A model generated the notes under the pieces. That model saw nothing but the letters and a program-made list of their open reading frames with translations. It was not told the DNA's origin and made no database searches. The translations under genes were made by a program, and so were the position numbers. This document shows, piece by piece, positions 17,902 through 29,758 of a stretch of 64,000 bases of DNA; position 1 is the stretch's first letter, and every line of letters begins with the position of its first letter. The DNA is from JALZVT01 sp039029135 (GTDB lineage: Bacteria; Pseudomonadota; Gammaproteobacteria; Pseudomonadales; Azotimanducaceae), in NCBI GenBank assembly GCA_039029135.1, contig JBCCGT010000003.1, positions 1-64,000 on the forward strand, written 5' to 3'.

Positions 17902-18897
17902 ATGACCAGCTACCGGGCCTTTCGCGTCGAGCGCGACGCAGACAAGAACTACAGCCGCCACATCGCGACGCTCGATAGCGCGGATCTGCCGGACGGCGAG
18001 CTGCTCGTCGATGTGCGCCATTCCTCGCTGAACTACAAGGATGCGCTGTCGGCGACCGGCAATCCTGGCGTCACCCGCAACTTCCCCCACACGCCGGGCA
18101 TCGACGCGGCGGGTACGGTGCTGGAATCTGCCAGCGACGAGTTCGCCGCCGGCGACGACGTCATCGTCATCGGCTTCGATCTGGGTATGGGCACGCCGGG
18201 CGGCTACGGCGAGCGCATTCGCGTGCCTGCCGGCTGGGCCGTTAAACGCCCCTCAGAGCTGACCGAGCGCGACGCGATGATCATCGGCACGGCCGGTTTC
18301 ACGGCGGCGCTGTGTGTGCACAAGCTTGAGGCGGCCGGTCTAGCGCCCGGGCAGGGGCCCGTTCTGGTGACGGGCGCGAGCGGCGGCGTCGGTTCCATCA
18401 GCGTCATGCTGCTCGCGCAGCTCGGCTATGAGGTCGCGGCAGTCACCGGAAAGACGGCGGCGCAGGACCTGCTGCGCACGCTTGGTGCCAGCAGTTTCCT
18501 GACGCGCGAAGAGGCCGCCGAGGGCGCGGCCAAGCCGCTGCTCGGCGAGCGTTGGGCGGGTGTCGTGGACACGGTCGGCGGCGAGATCCTGTTCAACGCG
18601 ATCAAGTCGCTGCGCTACGGCGGCTCGCTCGCCGCCTGCGGGCTGGTGGCGTCGCCCCAGGTCGACGCCAGCGTGCTGCCCTTCATCCTGCGGCACGTCA
18701 ACTGGCTCGGCGTCGACTCTGTGCAACTGCCGGTCGAGCAGAAGGCCGCGATCTGGCGCAAGCTGGCGGCAGACTGGCGCCTCGAGTCGCTCGACAGGGT
18801 GGCAGTCGATCTCACTCTCGAGGACCTGTCGCCAGCGATCGACAAGATTCTCGCGGGCGACATGATCGGTCGCGGGATCGTGACGCTACAGAGCTGA
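17902..18897 (+). CDS. acuI: Acrylyl-CoA reductase AcuI / YhdH-type zinc-independent MDR oxidoreductase
   Basis: NADPH-dependent reductase of the medium-chain family that reduces acryloyl-CoA to propionyl-CoA. The start MTSYRAFRVE, the segment SSLNYKDALSATGNPGVTR, HTPGIDAAGTV and the nucleotide-binding VLVTGASGGVGSISVMLLAQLGYEV are diagnostic of the YhdH/AcuI group. The 331 residues have normal length, and no structural zinc cysteines are present. SD-like AAGGATAGGGGAG precedes the ATG. The prpB-prpC genes near 37 kb could handle propionyl-CoA made this way, but the two loci are far apart, so that link is inference. Confidence 0.9.
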   Translation: MTSYRAFRVERDADKNYSRHIATLDSADLPDGELLVDVRHSSLNYKDALSATGNPGVTRNFPHTPGIDAAGTVLESASDEFAAGDDVIVIGFDLGMGTPGGYGERIRVPAGWAVKRPSELTERDAMIIGTAGFTAALCVHKLEAAGLAPGQGPVLVTGASGGVGSISVMLLAQLGYEVAAVTGKTAAQDLLRTLGASSFLTREEAAEGAAKPLLGERWAGVVDTVGGEILFNAIKSLRYGGSLAACGLVASPQVDASVLPFILRHVNWLGVDSVQLPVEQKAAIWRKLAADWRLESLDRVAVDLTLEDLSPAIDKILAGDMIGRGIVTLQS

Positions 18898-18903
18898 GGT
18901 CGT

Positions 18904-20076
18904 CTAGTCGCGGCGTAGCTTGGGATCGATCGCGATCGGGCTGGGATAGCGCAGCACAACCAGATAGCTCGAAATCACGAACGTCAGGACGGTAGCACCT
19001 TGTATCGTCAGGGCTGCCCGTTCGCTCAACAGAGCGGCACTGGCGGCGAAGGTCAGCAGCAGCGAAAACTCGCTTGCCTGACCGAGGCGCATGCCGACCT
19101 CGATCCCCGTCGCACGCGTCTCGCCCTGGGCGCTAAGCAATCCCATGAAGGTGAGCGGCTTGGTCGCCAGCATCACGATCGCGAGCACGAACATGGGCAG
19201 CCACACCTCGCCGAGCTGCGGCAGGCTCAGGCCAGCGCCGACGGCAAAGAAGAACATCACCAGAAAAAAGTCGCGCAGCGGGCGTAGCTGTTCGGCGATG
19301 TGCTGGGCGATAGGACTGGTCGCGAGGCTAACGCCGGCAACGAAGGCCCCTAGTTCCAAAGACAGGCCGACCGCGTTCGCGAGCGCGGCGAGCGCAAGGC
19401 ACCAGCCGATGGCGACGGTAAACAGAAACTCGTGGAAGGTGTCGAAGCGCGCGAATAGGGGCAGCAGCACGTAGCGCACGCCGAGAAAGGCGCCGCCCAT
19501 CAGCAGAGGTAGACCGGCCGCGATGAGCCCGACGCGGGGCGCGATCTCCGCCGTCGGGTCCGCTGCGACGGCCAGCAGCAGCAGGGCCAGGATGGCCAGC
19601 AGATCCTGAATCAGCAGCAGACTGATCACGATCTCACCGACGTGCCGATGGTGCAGCACCGTGGTAGGCAGCAGCTTGATGCCGATGATGGTGCTTGAAA
19701 ACACCATCGCCATTCCCGCAAACCCGGCGTCGCGCAGGCCGAAGCCGAAGGCCAGCAGCACACCGGCGCCGAGCGCGAAGAAGACGAGAGTCGATCCCAG
19801 CGCGGTCAACAGCGATTCGCCCAGCAGATCGAAGAGCTTGCGCGGCTGCAGGTCCAGGCCGATCAGAAACAGCAGGAAGATGATGCCGATCTCCGCGATC
19901 TCGCGGATGAGTCCCGGATCTGTGATCAGGCCGAGCGCGAACGGGCCAGTGAGGGCGCCGACGACGATGTAGGCGAGCAGCAGCGGTTGACGGGTGTACA
20001 GGCTGGCGACGCTCGCGAGCGCGGCCCCCGCGAAGATCACGAAGAAAGATTCAACGATGCCGGTGTGGGCGTCCAT
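18904..20076 (-). CDS. CPA2-family cation:proton antiporter (Kef-type membrane domain)
   Basis: A 390-residue integral membrane protein with about 12 helices. The stretch LIREIAEIGIIFLLFLIGLDL is cut by helix 3-4 features of the Kef/CPA2 group, and GLSLELGAFVAGVSLATSPIA contains the conserved helix with the ion-binding acidic residue. There is no C-terminal TrkA-N (RCK) domain, so it is shorter than KefB or KefC. The ATG at 20076 (MDAHTGIVESFFVIF) is preferred over 20133. Ion specificity cannot be read. Convergent with acuI, only six bases between the stops. Confidence 0.88.
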   Translation of the reverse strand: MDAHTGIVESFFVIFAGAALASVASLYTRQPLLLAYIVVGALTGPFALGLITDPGLIREIAEIGIIFLLFLIGLDLQPRKLFDLLGESLLTALGSTLVFFALGAGVLLAFGFGLRDAGFAGMAMVFSSTIIGIKLLPTTVLHHRHVGEIVISLLLIQDLLAILALLLLAVAADPTAEIAPRVGLIAAGLPLLMGGAFLGVRYVLLPLFARFDTFHEFLFTVAIGWCLALAALANAVGLSLELGAFVAGVSLATSPIAQHIAEQLRPLRDFFLVMFFFAVGAGLSLPQLGEVWLPMFVLAIVMLATKPLTFMGLLSAQGETRATGIEVGMRLGQASEFSLLLTFAASAALLSERAALTIQGATVLTFVISSYLVVLRYPSPIAIDPKLRRD

Positions 20077-20337
20077 GGTCGCAGGCGCGGGTTCCAGGCC
20101 GTGGTGACAAACAGTGCTTCCTGTCGGCGGCAATCCGGAGCCGGTCGCGCTCGCGCGGCGCCGCCGGAGAGAATTATGCCGCGTTGCTGCCGCGAGGGCG
20201 GTACGGCTTTGCGGGCGGCGCTCGCCGACATATGACCGAGTCGCTCGATTCGGGGAATCAAAGTCGCTAGACTGCGCGCCGTTCCGAACCCGGTTTCACC
20301 CCCGCGCTCGTCTGGGCGCCCGATGGAAGCGTATCCC

Positions 20338-20493
20338 ATGTCAGATCAACAACAAGCCACCGAGATTGTGGAGGAGCCGACAGCGGAACAGCTGGCGGAT
20401 CAGCAGGCCGATCAGCGCGTCGCCATCCTCGTCTTCTGCGCGCTCGTCGCGATCGCGGTCGTATTCATCTCCGGCTACACCCCGCAGTTCTAA
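20338..20493 (+). CDS. Small single-pass membrane protein, 51 residues
   Basis: An ATG at 20338 opens a 51-codon frame with GGAAG nine bases upstream. The first 27 residues are hydrophilic, rich in Gln, Glu and Asp (MSDQQQATEIVEEPTAEQ), followed by one transmembrane helix RVAILVFCALVAIAVVFISG and a short tail YTPQF. The sharp polar/hydrophobic partition and the clean start argue for a real gene; I do not recognise the family. It is divergent from the CPA2 antiporter and convergent with metH, 30 bases before the metH stop. The stop is followed by a small AGGGG/CCCCT hairpin. Confidence 0.6.
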   Translation: MSDQQQATEIVEEPTAEQLADQQADQRVAILVFCALVAIAVVFISGYTPQF

Positions 20494-20522
20494 GGGGTAC
20501 CAGCCCCTAAGGCCCCGCCGCG

Positions 20523-24167
<3,645 letters not shown>

Positions 24168-24291
24168 GACGATCGCAGGTTCCGTTCGATCCGTAGGCGT
24201 GTGGATGCGCGGAGCGCAGTCTAAACGGGCGGTTCGTCCGCAGCATGTCCCGTTTCTTGTGCGAAGGATGAACGGGATTCATACAGCGTGC

Positions 24292-24300
24292 TGGTATAAT
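24292..24300 (+). promoter_or_regulatory. Extended -10 promoter candidate for nfuA
   Basis: TGGTATAAT, a TGn motif plus consensus TATAAT (24295-24300), lies 73 bases before the nfuA start in the metH/nfuA divergent gap. No good -35 is present, as is common for extended -10 promoters. Confidence 0.5.
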
Positions 24301-24372
24301 GGTCACCCCGCTCGGCTGCGGTCCGTCCGTAGCTCGCACGCGGGTACCACTTTGTGATCTGGTTCGCATGAC

Positions 24373-24951
24373 ATGATCGAAATCTCAGACTCAGCCCAAG
24401 CCTACCTGCGCGAGCTCCTCGGCAAACAGGATGAGGAGGGCGTAGCGATTCGCGTCTTCGTCGCCCAACCCGGGACGCCGAATGCGGAGACCTGTATCGC
24501 TTATTGCCGCCCCGGCGAGGAGGTCGAGGGCGACGTGGCGGTCGAGTACGACGGCTTTACCGCCTGGTTCGAAGAGCGCAGCCAGCCCTACCTGCTGGAC
24601 GCCAAGGTGGACTACGCCGAGGACCAGATGGGCGGCCAGCTCACGATCAAGGCGCCGAACTCGCGGGTGCCGAGCGTCGGCCCCGACGCGCCGCTGGAAG
24701 ATCGCGTCAACTACGTGCTCTACAACGAGGTGAATCCGGGGCTCGCCGCGCACGGCGGTGTGGTGAGCCTGGTCGAGATCGTCGACGGTGATACCGCTGT
24801 GCTGCAGTTCGGCGGCGGCTGTCAGGGCTGTGCCGCGGTCGATATGACCTTGAAGCAGGGCGTTGAAAAAACGCTGCTCGAGCAGGTCCCCGAACTGGTT
24901 GCGATCAAGGATGCAACCGATCACACCGTCACGGACAACGCCTACTACTAG
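24373..24951 (+). CDS. nfuA: Fe-S biogenesis protein NfuA
   Basis: Carries and delivers [4Fe-4S] clusters to target apoproteins. The 192-residue protein has an N-terminal A-type-like domain without a complete set of cluster cysteines and a C-terminal Nfu domain with the CxxC motif in GGGCQGCAAVDMTLKQGVE near residue 152. Length matches the family (191 in E. coli). An extended -10 promoter candidate lies upstream. It is convergent with the DAHP synthase gene; a GCATCC/GGATGC hairpin at 25000-25014 lies between them without a T tract. Confidence 0.96.
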   Translation: MIEISDSAQAYLRELLGKQDEEGVAIRVFVAQPGTPNAETCIAYCRPGEEVEGDVAVEYDGFTAWFEERSQPYLLDAKVDYAEDQMGGQLTIKAPNSRVPSVGPDAPLEDRVNYVLYNEVNPGLAAHGGVVSLVEIVDGDTAVLQFGGGCQGCAAVDMTLKQGVEKTLLEQVPELVAIKDATDHTVTDNAYY

Positions 24952-25029
24952 CGAACACTGCTAGCGCTTACGGCGAGGCTTGTCTCGGGGGCATGCGGCG
25001 CATCCGGCGGATGCGGCCTGTGCGCGGTT

Positions 25030-26115
25030 TCAGGCGGCGGCCAGGTCGCGCAGCAGGTCGAGCGTGCGATCCATCCCAAGACACCCATCGGTCACCGACT
25101 GGTCCGGTCGCGCCGCTGGTGTGCACGGCTGTTTCCCGGCGACCAGGTGACTCTCGAGCATCAGGCCGGCGATACGACGTTCCCCCGCGGCGCGCCGCGC
25201 CGCCAGGCCCTTGGCGATCTTCGGTTGATTCTCGGGGTCGCGCTGACCCTCGGCGTTGGCCGAATTCGCGTGGCTGCAGTCGACGATCACCCGCTCGATC
25301 AGGCCGCGCGCGGCCAGCGCGTCGCCCGCCGCGCGCACGTCGGCCGCGCCGTAGTTCGGTCGCGCGCCGCCCCTGAGCACCAGATGGGGGGCCGGGTTGC
25401 CGGGTGCCTGTCGCTGGCTCACGCGGCCCTGTGCGTCCAGCGCGATCAGCGTATGCGCAGCGCCCGCGGCCTGGATGCCGTCGATGGCGATGTCCGTGGC
25501 GCCGCTGGTCGCGTTCTTCATGCCGACCGGCGCCGGCAGGGCACTCGCGAGTTCGCGGTGGGTCTGCGACTCCGTGGTACGGGCGCCGATGGCGTACCAG
25601 CTCACGAGATCAGCGAGGTACGGCGCCACCAGCGGGTCCAGCGCCTCGCTCGCGATCGGCAGGCCGATGTCGCTAATCCGCGCGTACAGCTCGCGCGCTG
25701 TCGTCAGACCCCGAGCCAGGTCGCAGCCGCCGTCCAGACCTGGATCGTTGACGAGCCCCTTCCAGCCGATCGTCGTGCGGGGTTTTTCGACGTAGGCGCG
25801 CATGACCACGAGGCAGCGATCGGCGACGGTCTCCGCCGCGTGCTGCAGGCGCTCCGCGTACGCGATGGCGGAGTCCGGGTTGTGGATCGAGCAGGGGCCC
25901 GCAATCACGAGCAGACGATCATCCGCGCCACGCAATATCGAGCCGATGGCCGTTCGGGTCGACGCGATGGTCGCGAGCGCGACAGTTGAGGGAGCGAAGC
26001 GCTCGCGCAGATAGCCCGGCCCCGGCAGCGGTCGTGAGTCCGGCGCGCGCGGCGCCTCGGCAAGACCGGACTCGCAGGCCTCGGCGGGTTCAATCATCGG
26101 TGTCGCGGTGTTCAT
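25030..26115 (-). CDS. aroF: 3-deoxy-7-phosphoheptulonate (DAHP) synthase, class I
   Basis: Condenses phosphoenolpyruvate and erythrose-4-phosphate, the first step of the shikimate pathway. The 361-residue protein shows DDRLLVIAGPCSIHNPDSA, the KPRTTIGWKGLVNDP phosphate-binding segment, ARTTESQTHRELAS, VGMKNATSG and VDCSHANS, all class I alpha hallmarks. Which feedback isozyme it is (Phe, Tyr or Trp sensitive) cannot be read with confidence, so the symbol is provisional. It is preceded by an aromatic-rich leader peptide and a transcription attenuator, which implies control by charged tRNAs for Phe, Tyr and Trp. No strong Shine-Dalgarno precedes the ATG at 26115. Confidence 0.93.
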   Translation of the reverse strand: MNTATPMIEPAEACESGLAEAPRAPDSRPLPGPGYLRERFAPSTVALATIASTRTAIGSILRGADDRLLVIAGPCSIHNPDSAIAYAERLQHAAETVADRCLVVMRAYVEKPRTTIGWKGLVNDPGLDGGCDLARGLTTARELYARISDIGLPIASEALDPLVAPYLADLVSWYAIGARTTESQTHRELASALPAPVGMKNATSGATDIAIDGIQAAGAAHTLIALDAQGRVSQRQAPGNPAPHLVLRGGARPNYGAADVRAAGDALAARGLIERVIVDCSHANSANAEGQRDPENQPKIAKGLAARRAAGERRIAGLMLESHLVAGKQPCTPAARPDQSVTDGCLGMDRTLDLLRDLAAA

Positions 26116-26150
26116 ATCGGTATCTGCGCTGTCGCTAAAAACGCGGCCCC

Positions 26151-26271
26151 AAAAACGAAAAAACCCCGGTGGCTGGTTGCCTCCCGGGGTTCGCGTGCGG
26201 AGGCAACTCAGGCCTCCACCGATGGTGCAGGCGCGTCAGACGTAAAAAAACCAATAGCTAAAGGCCGCGCC
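26151..26271 (-). promoter_or_regulatory. Aromatic amino acid attenuator (leader hairpins and intrinsic terminator) of the DAHP synthase gene
   Basis: Read on the minus strand, five pairings form a chain of alternatives. A: GGCGCG inside the leader frame (26266-26271) with CGCGCC just after its stop (26230-26235). B: CCTGCACC (26224-26231) with GGTGGAGG (26213-26220), one mismatch. C: GGAGGC (26212-26217) with GCCTCC (26199-26204). D: GTTGCCTCC (26199-26207) with GGAGGCAAC (26176-26184). E: terminator stem AACCCCGG (26184-26191) with CCGGGGTT (26162-26169), followed by T runs to 26151. A, C and E are compatible, and so are B and D. A ribosome stalled on the aromatic codons would cover A, allow B and D, and prevent the terminator; a ribosome at the stop codon, or no ribosome, leads to C and E. 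Pairings are seen; the mechanism is inferred. Confidence 0.82.
26162..26191 (-). terminator. Attenuator terminator upstream of the DAHP synthase gene
   Basis: An 8-bp stem AACCCCGG/CCGGGGTT (26184-26191 with 26162-26169) encloses a 14-base loop; the 3' arm runs into TTTTTT, CG, TTTTT. This is an intrinsic terminator located between the leader peptide and the structural gene. Confidence 0.85.
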
Positions 26272-26319
26272 AGTGGCGGTCTCAGCGAGATAGTTCTTGG
26301 TCTGGGCGCTTGCGTTCAT
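26236..26319 (-). CDS. Aromatic-rich leader peptide of the DAHP synthase gene, 27 residues
   Basis: An ATG at 26319 opens a 27-codon frame ending at TGA 26236-26238. The peptide starts MNASAQTKNYL and ends with the run FSYWFFY-V (codons at 26242-26262), so six of seven consecutive codons are for Phe, Tyr or Trp. Such density of regulatory codons just before a chain of alternative hairpins is the hallmark of ribosome-mediated attenuation, as in the trp and phe leaders. Its job would be to be translated, not to yield a product. AGGA eight to nine bases upstream may serve as ribosome binding site. It sits 31 bases after the addA stop and 120 bases before the DAHP synthase start. Confidence 0.85.
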   Translation of the reverse strand: MNASAQTKNYLAETATGAAFSYWFFYV

Positions 26320-26326
26320 GGGGAGC

Positions 26327-26354
26327 ATCCTAACAGCGCCGATGCGCGGGTCAA
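26327..26354 (-). promoter_or_regulatory. Candidate promoter for the leader and DAHP synthase gene
   Basis: TTGACC (26349-26354) and TAGGAT (26327-26332) are separated by 16 bases. The -35 box overlaps the addA stop codon. Start of transcription would fall close to the leader ATG at 26319, implying a leader mRNA with almost no 5' untranslated region. Alternatively transcription reads in from addA. Confidence 0.4.
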
Positions 26355-29300
26355 GCCTCGAGCAGCTGTTCAGCCGCCAGCTTTATGCCCGACACCGTTT
26401 CGACGTCCACCTCCCACAGCTGGCCCAGGGCGGTAAAAAACAGCGCGGCGCGCAGGGTACCGTCGACCGGCGTTCGCTCCCGCAGCGCGCGGCCGTAGCG
26501 CTCGAGCTGCGGCGCGTACTCATTGATCTGGCCCTGTATCCACTCGGCTTCATCATCGTCGACAGCGGGCGCCGCGCTCTTGTAGTCGATGATCCAGCGG
26601 TCGCCGCGATAGACGAAGGTGCGATCAATCGCCAGCTCAACCGGACCGAAGGCGCCCCAGGCGCCCAGCGCCAGCTCCGCCTGAGCCTCGTCGTGGGACT
26701 CTTGGACGCACCAGTGGCCGAGCGGATCGGCGAGCGTCTTGGCGGTCTGCGCGGCCACCTCCGCCGCGAGCTCGGTCGCGGCCGCCTGCGGCAGGCCGAT
26801 CAAGATGCCCTCGCGCTCGTAGTAGCGTGGCGCGGGCGGTTCGCGCCCCTGACTCAGGTCACACAGGGCGGCGTGGATCAGTTCCCCGCGCAGGATCGCG
26901 CGGCGACGATCCTGGGGAATGAACCCGGGCGTATCGTTCGCGCTGCTCGCCTCGTTGCCGCGGGTCTGACCGGGCAGGGCATTTGGATGGGTCACCGCGG
27001 CCGGCAGCGGCAGCGCGACGCGACGCAGGCGGGGCGGCGGCGGGAGCTCGGCGGTGCCGCCCTGGCCGTGGCCGCCCTTGCCGTCCAGCCAGTCGACGCC
27101 CGGCACCGCGTCGAGACAGGCGAGCAGGCTGCCGCTCACAGCGCGCTGCCCTGCGGGCAGCACCGTCGTCAGCATCAGGTCGTCGCGCGCGCGGGTTGCG
27201 GCCACGTACAGCAGCCGACGGCGCTCGTTGTCACCGCGGACCGTGTCGCTCTGCTTGAGCCAGTCGTATAACGAGCCGAGCTCCTGTTTCTTGTGCGTAC
27301 CCAGCGCCGGCTTCAGGGCAATCATCGCGTTGGCGTCCTGACTGCCGCCCGGCTGCATGCGCAGCAGCGGCGCCTCGTCACGCTTGCCCGTCTTTTCGAG
27401 GTTGGCGACGATTACCCGGTCGTACTCGAGGCCCTTCGACTTGTGGATCGTCAGGATCGCAACGCCGGGCTGGGTGCTCTGGGCGTACAGCTTGTCGATC
27501 TCGCGTTCGAGCCGCACCAGCTCGACCTGCCACGGATGCCCCGTCTCCAGGACGCTGAAGAAGCGCGCGGCCGCGCGCTCGTCGTTGGGGTCACCGCTGC
27601 CATCCGGCGCGCGATAGCACGCGCTGCCCCCAAGCCGCAGCCACAGCGCTTCCACCAGCTCCCGCGGCGTTAGGGCGGCGCGGCGCGGCCACCAGGGCAG
27701 CAGCACGGCGCGCAGATGCGACCATCGCGCGGCCCCCGTGGCGCTCATGCCTGCCGGCGCCGCCGCTTCGGGCTCTGTCAGCGCCAGGCACTCGGCGAGG
27801 CTCTGTCGTTGGCTGGCGAGCGCCTTTAGATCCTCGAGCTGCAGGCCCACGAGCGGCGAGCGCAGCAGCGCCGTTAGGCTGATCGCGTCGCGTGGATCGA
27901 ACAGCGCGCGCGTCAGCGCCAGCAGATCCGTGACGACCGGCGTCGTACCGAGCGCGTGCAGGTCGATGCCCTGCCAGGGAATGCCGCCCGCTTCGAAGGC
28001 CGCGATGATCGGTCCCGCCAGCCGGCGCGAGGTCAGCAGGACCGCGATTCGCTCCAGCGGCACCTCGGCGCGCCAGCGCGAGATGGTCGCAACGATGGCC
28101 TCGAGGTGCGCTGCGTCGGTGTCGAAGCGCTGCAGATGCCTGGCGAGCGGCGCTCGGCGCGTGCGCTCCGCGCCGAGACTGATCACGCCGTCGTCGTCGC
28201 CGTCGGCAGGGTCCGGAGTCGTCGGGCGCGCCACCGCTGGCGAGTAGGAGACCGCGCCGACGCTCGCCGCGTCCGCGCTGCCGAGCACGTGCGGAAACAC
28301 ACCGTTGAACCAGCGGATCAGCGTCGGCGTCGAGCGAAAGTTAGTCTCGAGACGCAGGTGTTCGAGCGGCAGGCCGCTGATGCCGTTTTCGCAGGTGTCG
28401 ATGAACATGCCGACCTCCGCGTCGCGGAAGCGATAGATCGACTGCATGGGATCGCCGACCGCGAAGAAGGTGTTGTCGTCGGCGGCGCTCCAGCCGCGCA
28501 GCAGGTCGGCGAACAGCTCGAACTGGCTGCGCGAGGTGTCCTGAAACTCGTCGACGAGCAGGTGTCGCAGGCGGTAGTCGAGTGCGAGGCGCAGATCGGT
28601 GGGCGCCTCTTCCGTGCCGAGTGCGTTGCGCGCCGCGATGGTGAGCTGGGCGAAATCGATGCGGCCACTGATCTGAAACAGCGCGTTGAGTTCCCCGACG
28701 CAGTCGAGCAGCACGTAGAAGAACGCTTCTAGCAACGTCTCTTCCGCTGCGATGCGCCGCGGATCTGGCGCGCGGTGGCGCAGGTACGCAGCCCTCAGGG
28801 TGGCAGTCTCCTCAGCGGTGGCGGCGAGCATTTCGAGCATATCGCGCTTGTTCGCCGCACCCGCTGCGCCCGTCGGGAAGCCGTTGCTTGCGGTGACGGT
28901 CTTTCGGCCGACCAGTTTGGTTAGCGTCGTGTCGCTCTTGATCAGTAACGCCGCGATGTGGCCCCACAGATCGTCCGGATCCGGCGCCTTGTCCGGGTCT
29001 TTGATGGTCAGCTGCGCGATCGAGTACTGCGCCAGCGGCTCCAGCGCCTGCGCGCGCGACGCACCCAGCGCGTCGCGTAGCTGCTGGGTCGCGGCGTCGC
29101 GAATCTGCTTGGCGGCCGCGGCGAGCTGCGAGGTCAGCTGCTTGGTGCCGAGGCTGGGCGACAGCTCCCTGATCAGCGGATAGAACCAGCTCGGACGGCG
29201 CTCGAGCATGCTCACGAGCAGCCCAGAGAGCTGACTGAAGTTGTTACCGAAGTGCGCAAGGCACGCCGTCAGGGCCTGTTCCTGCGCGCTGTCGCCACCC

Positions 29301-29758
29301 TGCAGGCGCGCGAACACGCGCTGGACGGCAAGCTCGTACAGCGCCTGGGGCTCGGTGTCGATGCTGGCGGCGTGCAGCTCGCTGGTCACGGGCAGCGCCC
29401 GGGTCAGGTGCATCGCGAAGGCGTCGATCGTTTGAATGCGCATGCGCATCGGGTAGCGCAACAGATCCCAGCCGCGTTCTCTGGCGTGAGCCATGGCGGC
29501 GACCGATTGAGGATGATCCTCGGTCAGCAGGCGCAGGACACGCTGGCGCATCTCGGCGGCGGCTTTGATCGTAAAGGTGATCGCGAGAATCTGCTCCGGA
29601 TAGTCGACGGTCGTTAGCAGGTTCACATAGCGTCTGGCCAGCAGCGTCGTCTTGCCCGAGCCTGCCGGCGCCTGCACGATGCAGGAGCGGCGCCGATCTA
29701 CGGCGCGCTCGCGCGCCTCGTGATCAACCAGCGTCGCGGCGTCACGCGCCTCAGACAT
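26351..29758 (-). CDS. addA: AddA-like UvrD-family helicase-nuclease of the double-strand-break repair complex
   Basis: Motor and nuclease subunit that unwinds and resects broken DNA ends for RecA loading. The 1135-residue protein has Walker A APAGSGKT at 30-37, the DEFQDT motif (LLVDEFQDTSRSQFELF), a TNFRST motif, LTIHKSKGLEYDRVIV and LYVAATRARDDLML, all SF1A helicase signatures. The C-terminus contains a RecB-like nuclease with IIDYKSA. The ATG at 29758 overlaps the end of addB by eight bases, implying coupling. A RecB identity is less likely because the partner is a single PD-(D/E)XK AddB-type protein and no recC or recD is nearby. The DAHP synthase leader begins 31 bases after its stop. 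Confidence 0.82.
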   Translation of the reverse strand: MSEARDAATLVDHEARERAVDRRRSCIVQAPAGSGKTTLLARRYVNLLTTVDYPEQILAITFTIKAAAEMRQRVLRLLTEDHPQSVAAMAHARERGWDLLRYPMRMRIQTIDAFAMHLTRALPVTSELHAASIDTEPQALYELAVQRVFARLQGGDSAQEQALTACLAHFGNNFSQLSGLLVSMLERRPSWFYPLIRELSPSLGTKQLTSQLAAAAKQIRDAATQQLRDALGASRAQALEPLAQYSIAQLTIKDPDKAPDPDDLWGHIAALLIKSDTTLTKLVGRKTVTASNGFPTGAAGAANKRDMLEMLAATAEETATLRAAYLRHRAPDPRRIAAEETLLEAFFYVLLDCVGELNALFQISGRIDFAQLTIAARNALGTEEAPTDLRLALDYRLRHLLVDEFQDTSRSQFELFADLLRGWSAADDNTFFAVGDPMQSIYRFRDAEVGMFIDTCENGISGLPLEHLRLETNFRSTPTLIRWFNGVFPHVLGSADAASVGAVSYSPAVARPTTPDPADGDDDGVISLGAERTRRAPLARHLQRFDTDAAHLEAIVATISRWRAEVPLERIAVLLTSRRLAGPIIAAFEAGGIPWQGIDLHALGTTPVVTDLLALTRALFDPRDAISLTALLRSPLVGLQLEDLKALASQRQSLAECLALTEPEAAAPAGMSATGAARWSHLRAVLLPWWPRRAALTPRELVEALWLRLGGSACYRAPDGSGDPNDERAAARFFSVLETGHPWQVELVRLEREIDKLYAQSTQPGVAILTIHKSKGLEYDRVIVANLEKTGKRDEAPLLRMQPGGSQDANAMIALKPALGTHKKQELGSLYDWLKQSDTVRGDNERRRLLYVAATRARDDLMLTTVLPAGQRAVSGSLLACLDAVPGVDWLDGKGGHGQGGTAELPPPPRLRRVALPLPAAVTHPNALPGQTRGNEASSANDTPGFIPQDRRRAILRGELIHAALCDLSQGREPPAPRYYEREGILIGLPQAAATELAAEVAAQTAKTLADPLGHWCVQESHDEAQAELALGAWGAFGPVELAIDRTFVYRGDRWIIDYKSAAPAVDDDEAEWIQGQINEYAPQLERYGRALRERTPVDGTLRAALFFTALGQLWEVDVETVSGIKLAAEQLLEA

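Noticed and set aside
24168..24372. SAM or cobalamin riboswitch upstream of metH
   Set aside because: No recognisable conserved core is seen in the 205-base gap.
25000..25014. GCATCC/GGATGC hairpin between nfuA and the DAHP synthase gene as a bidirectional terminator
   Set aside because: The stem is good, but no T tract follows on either strand.
25147..25989. Long plus-strand frame opposite the DAHP synthase gene, and similar ones opposite clpX, metH and tig
   Set aside because: All lie within strongly conserved genes on the other strand and have compositions expected of antisense reading in GC-rich DNA.
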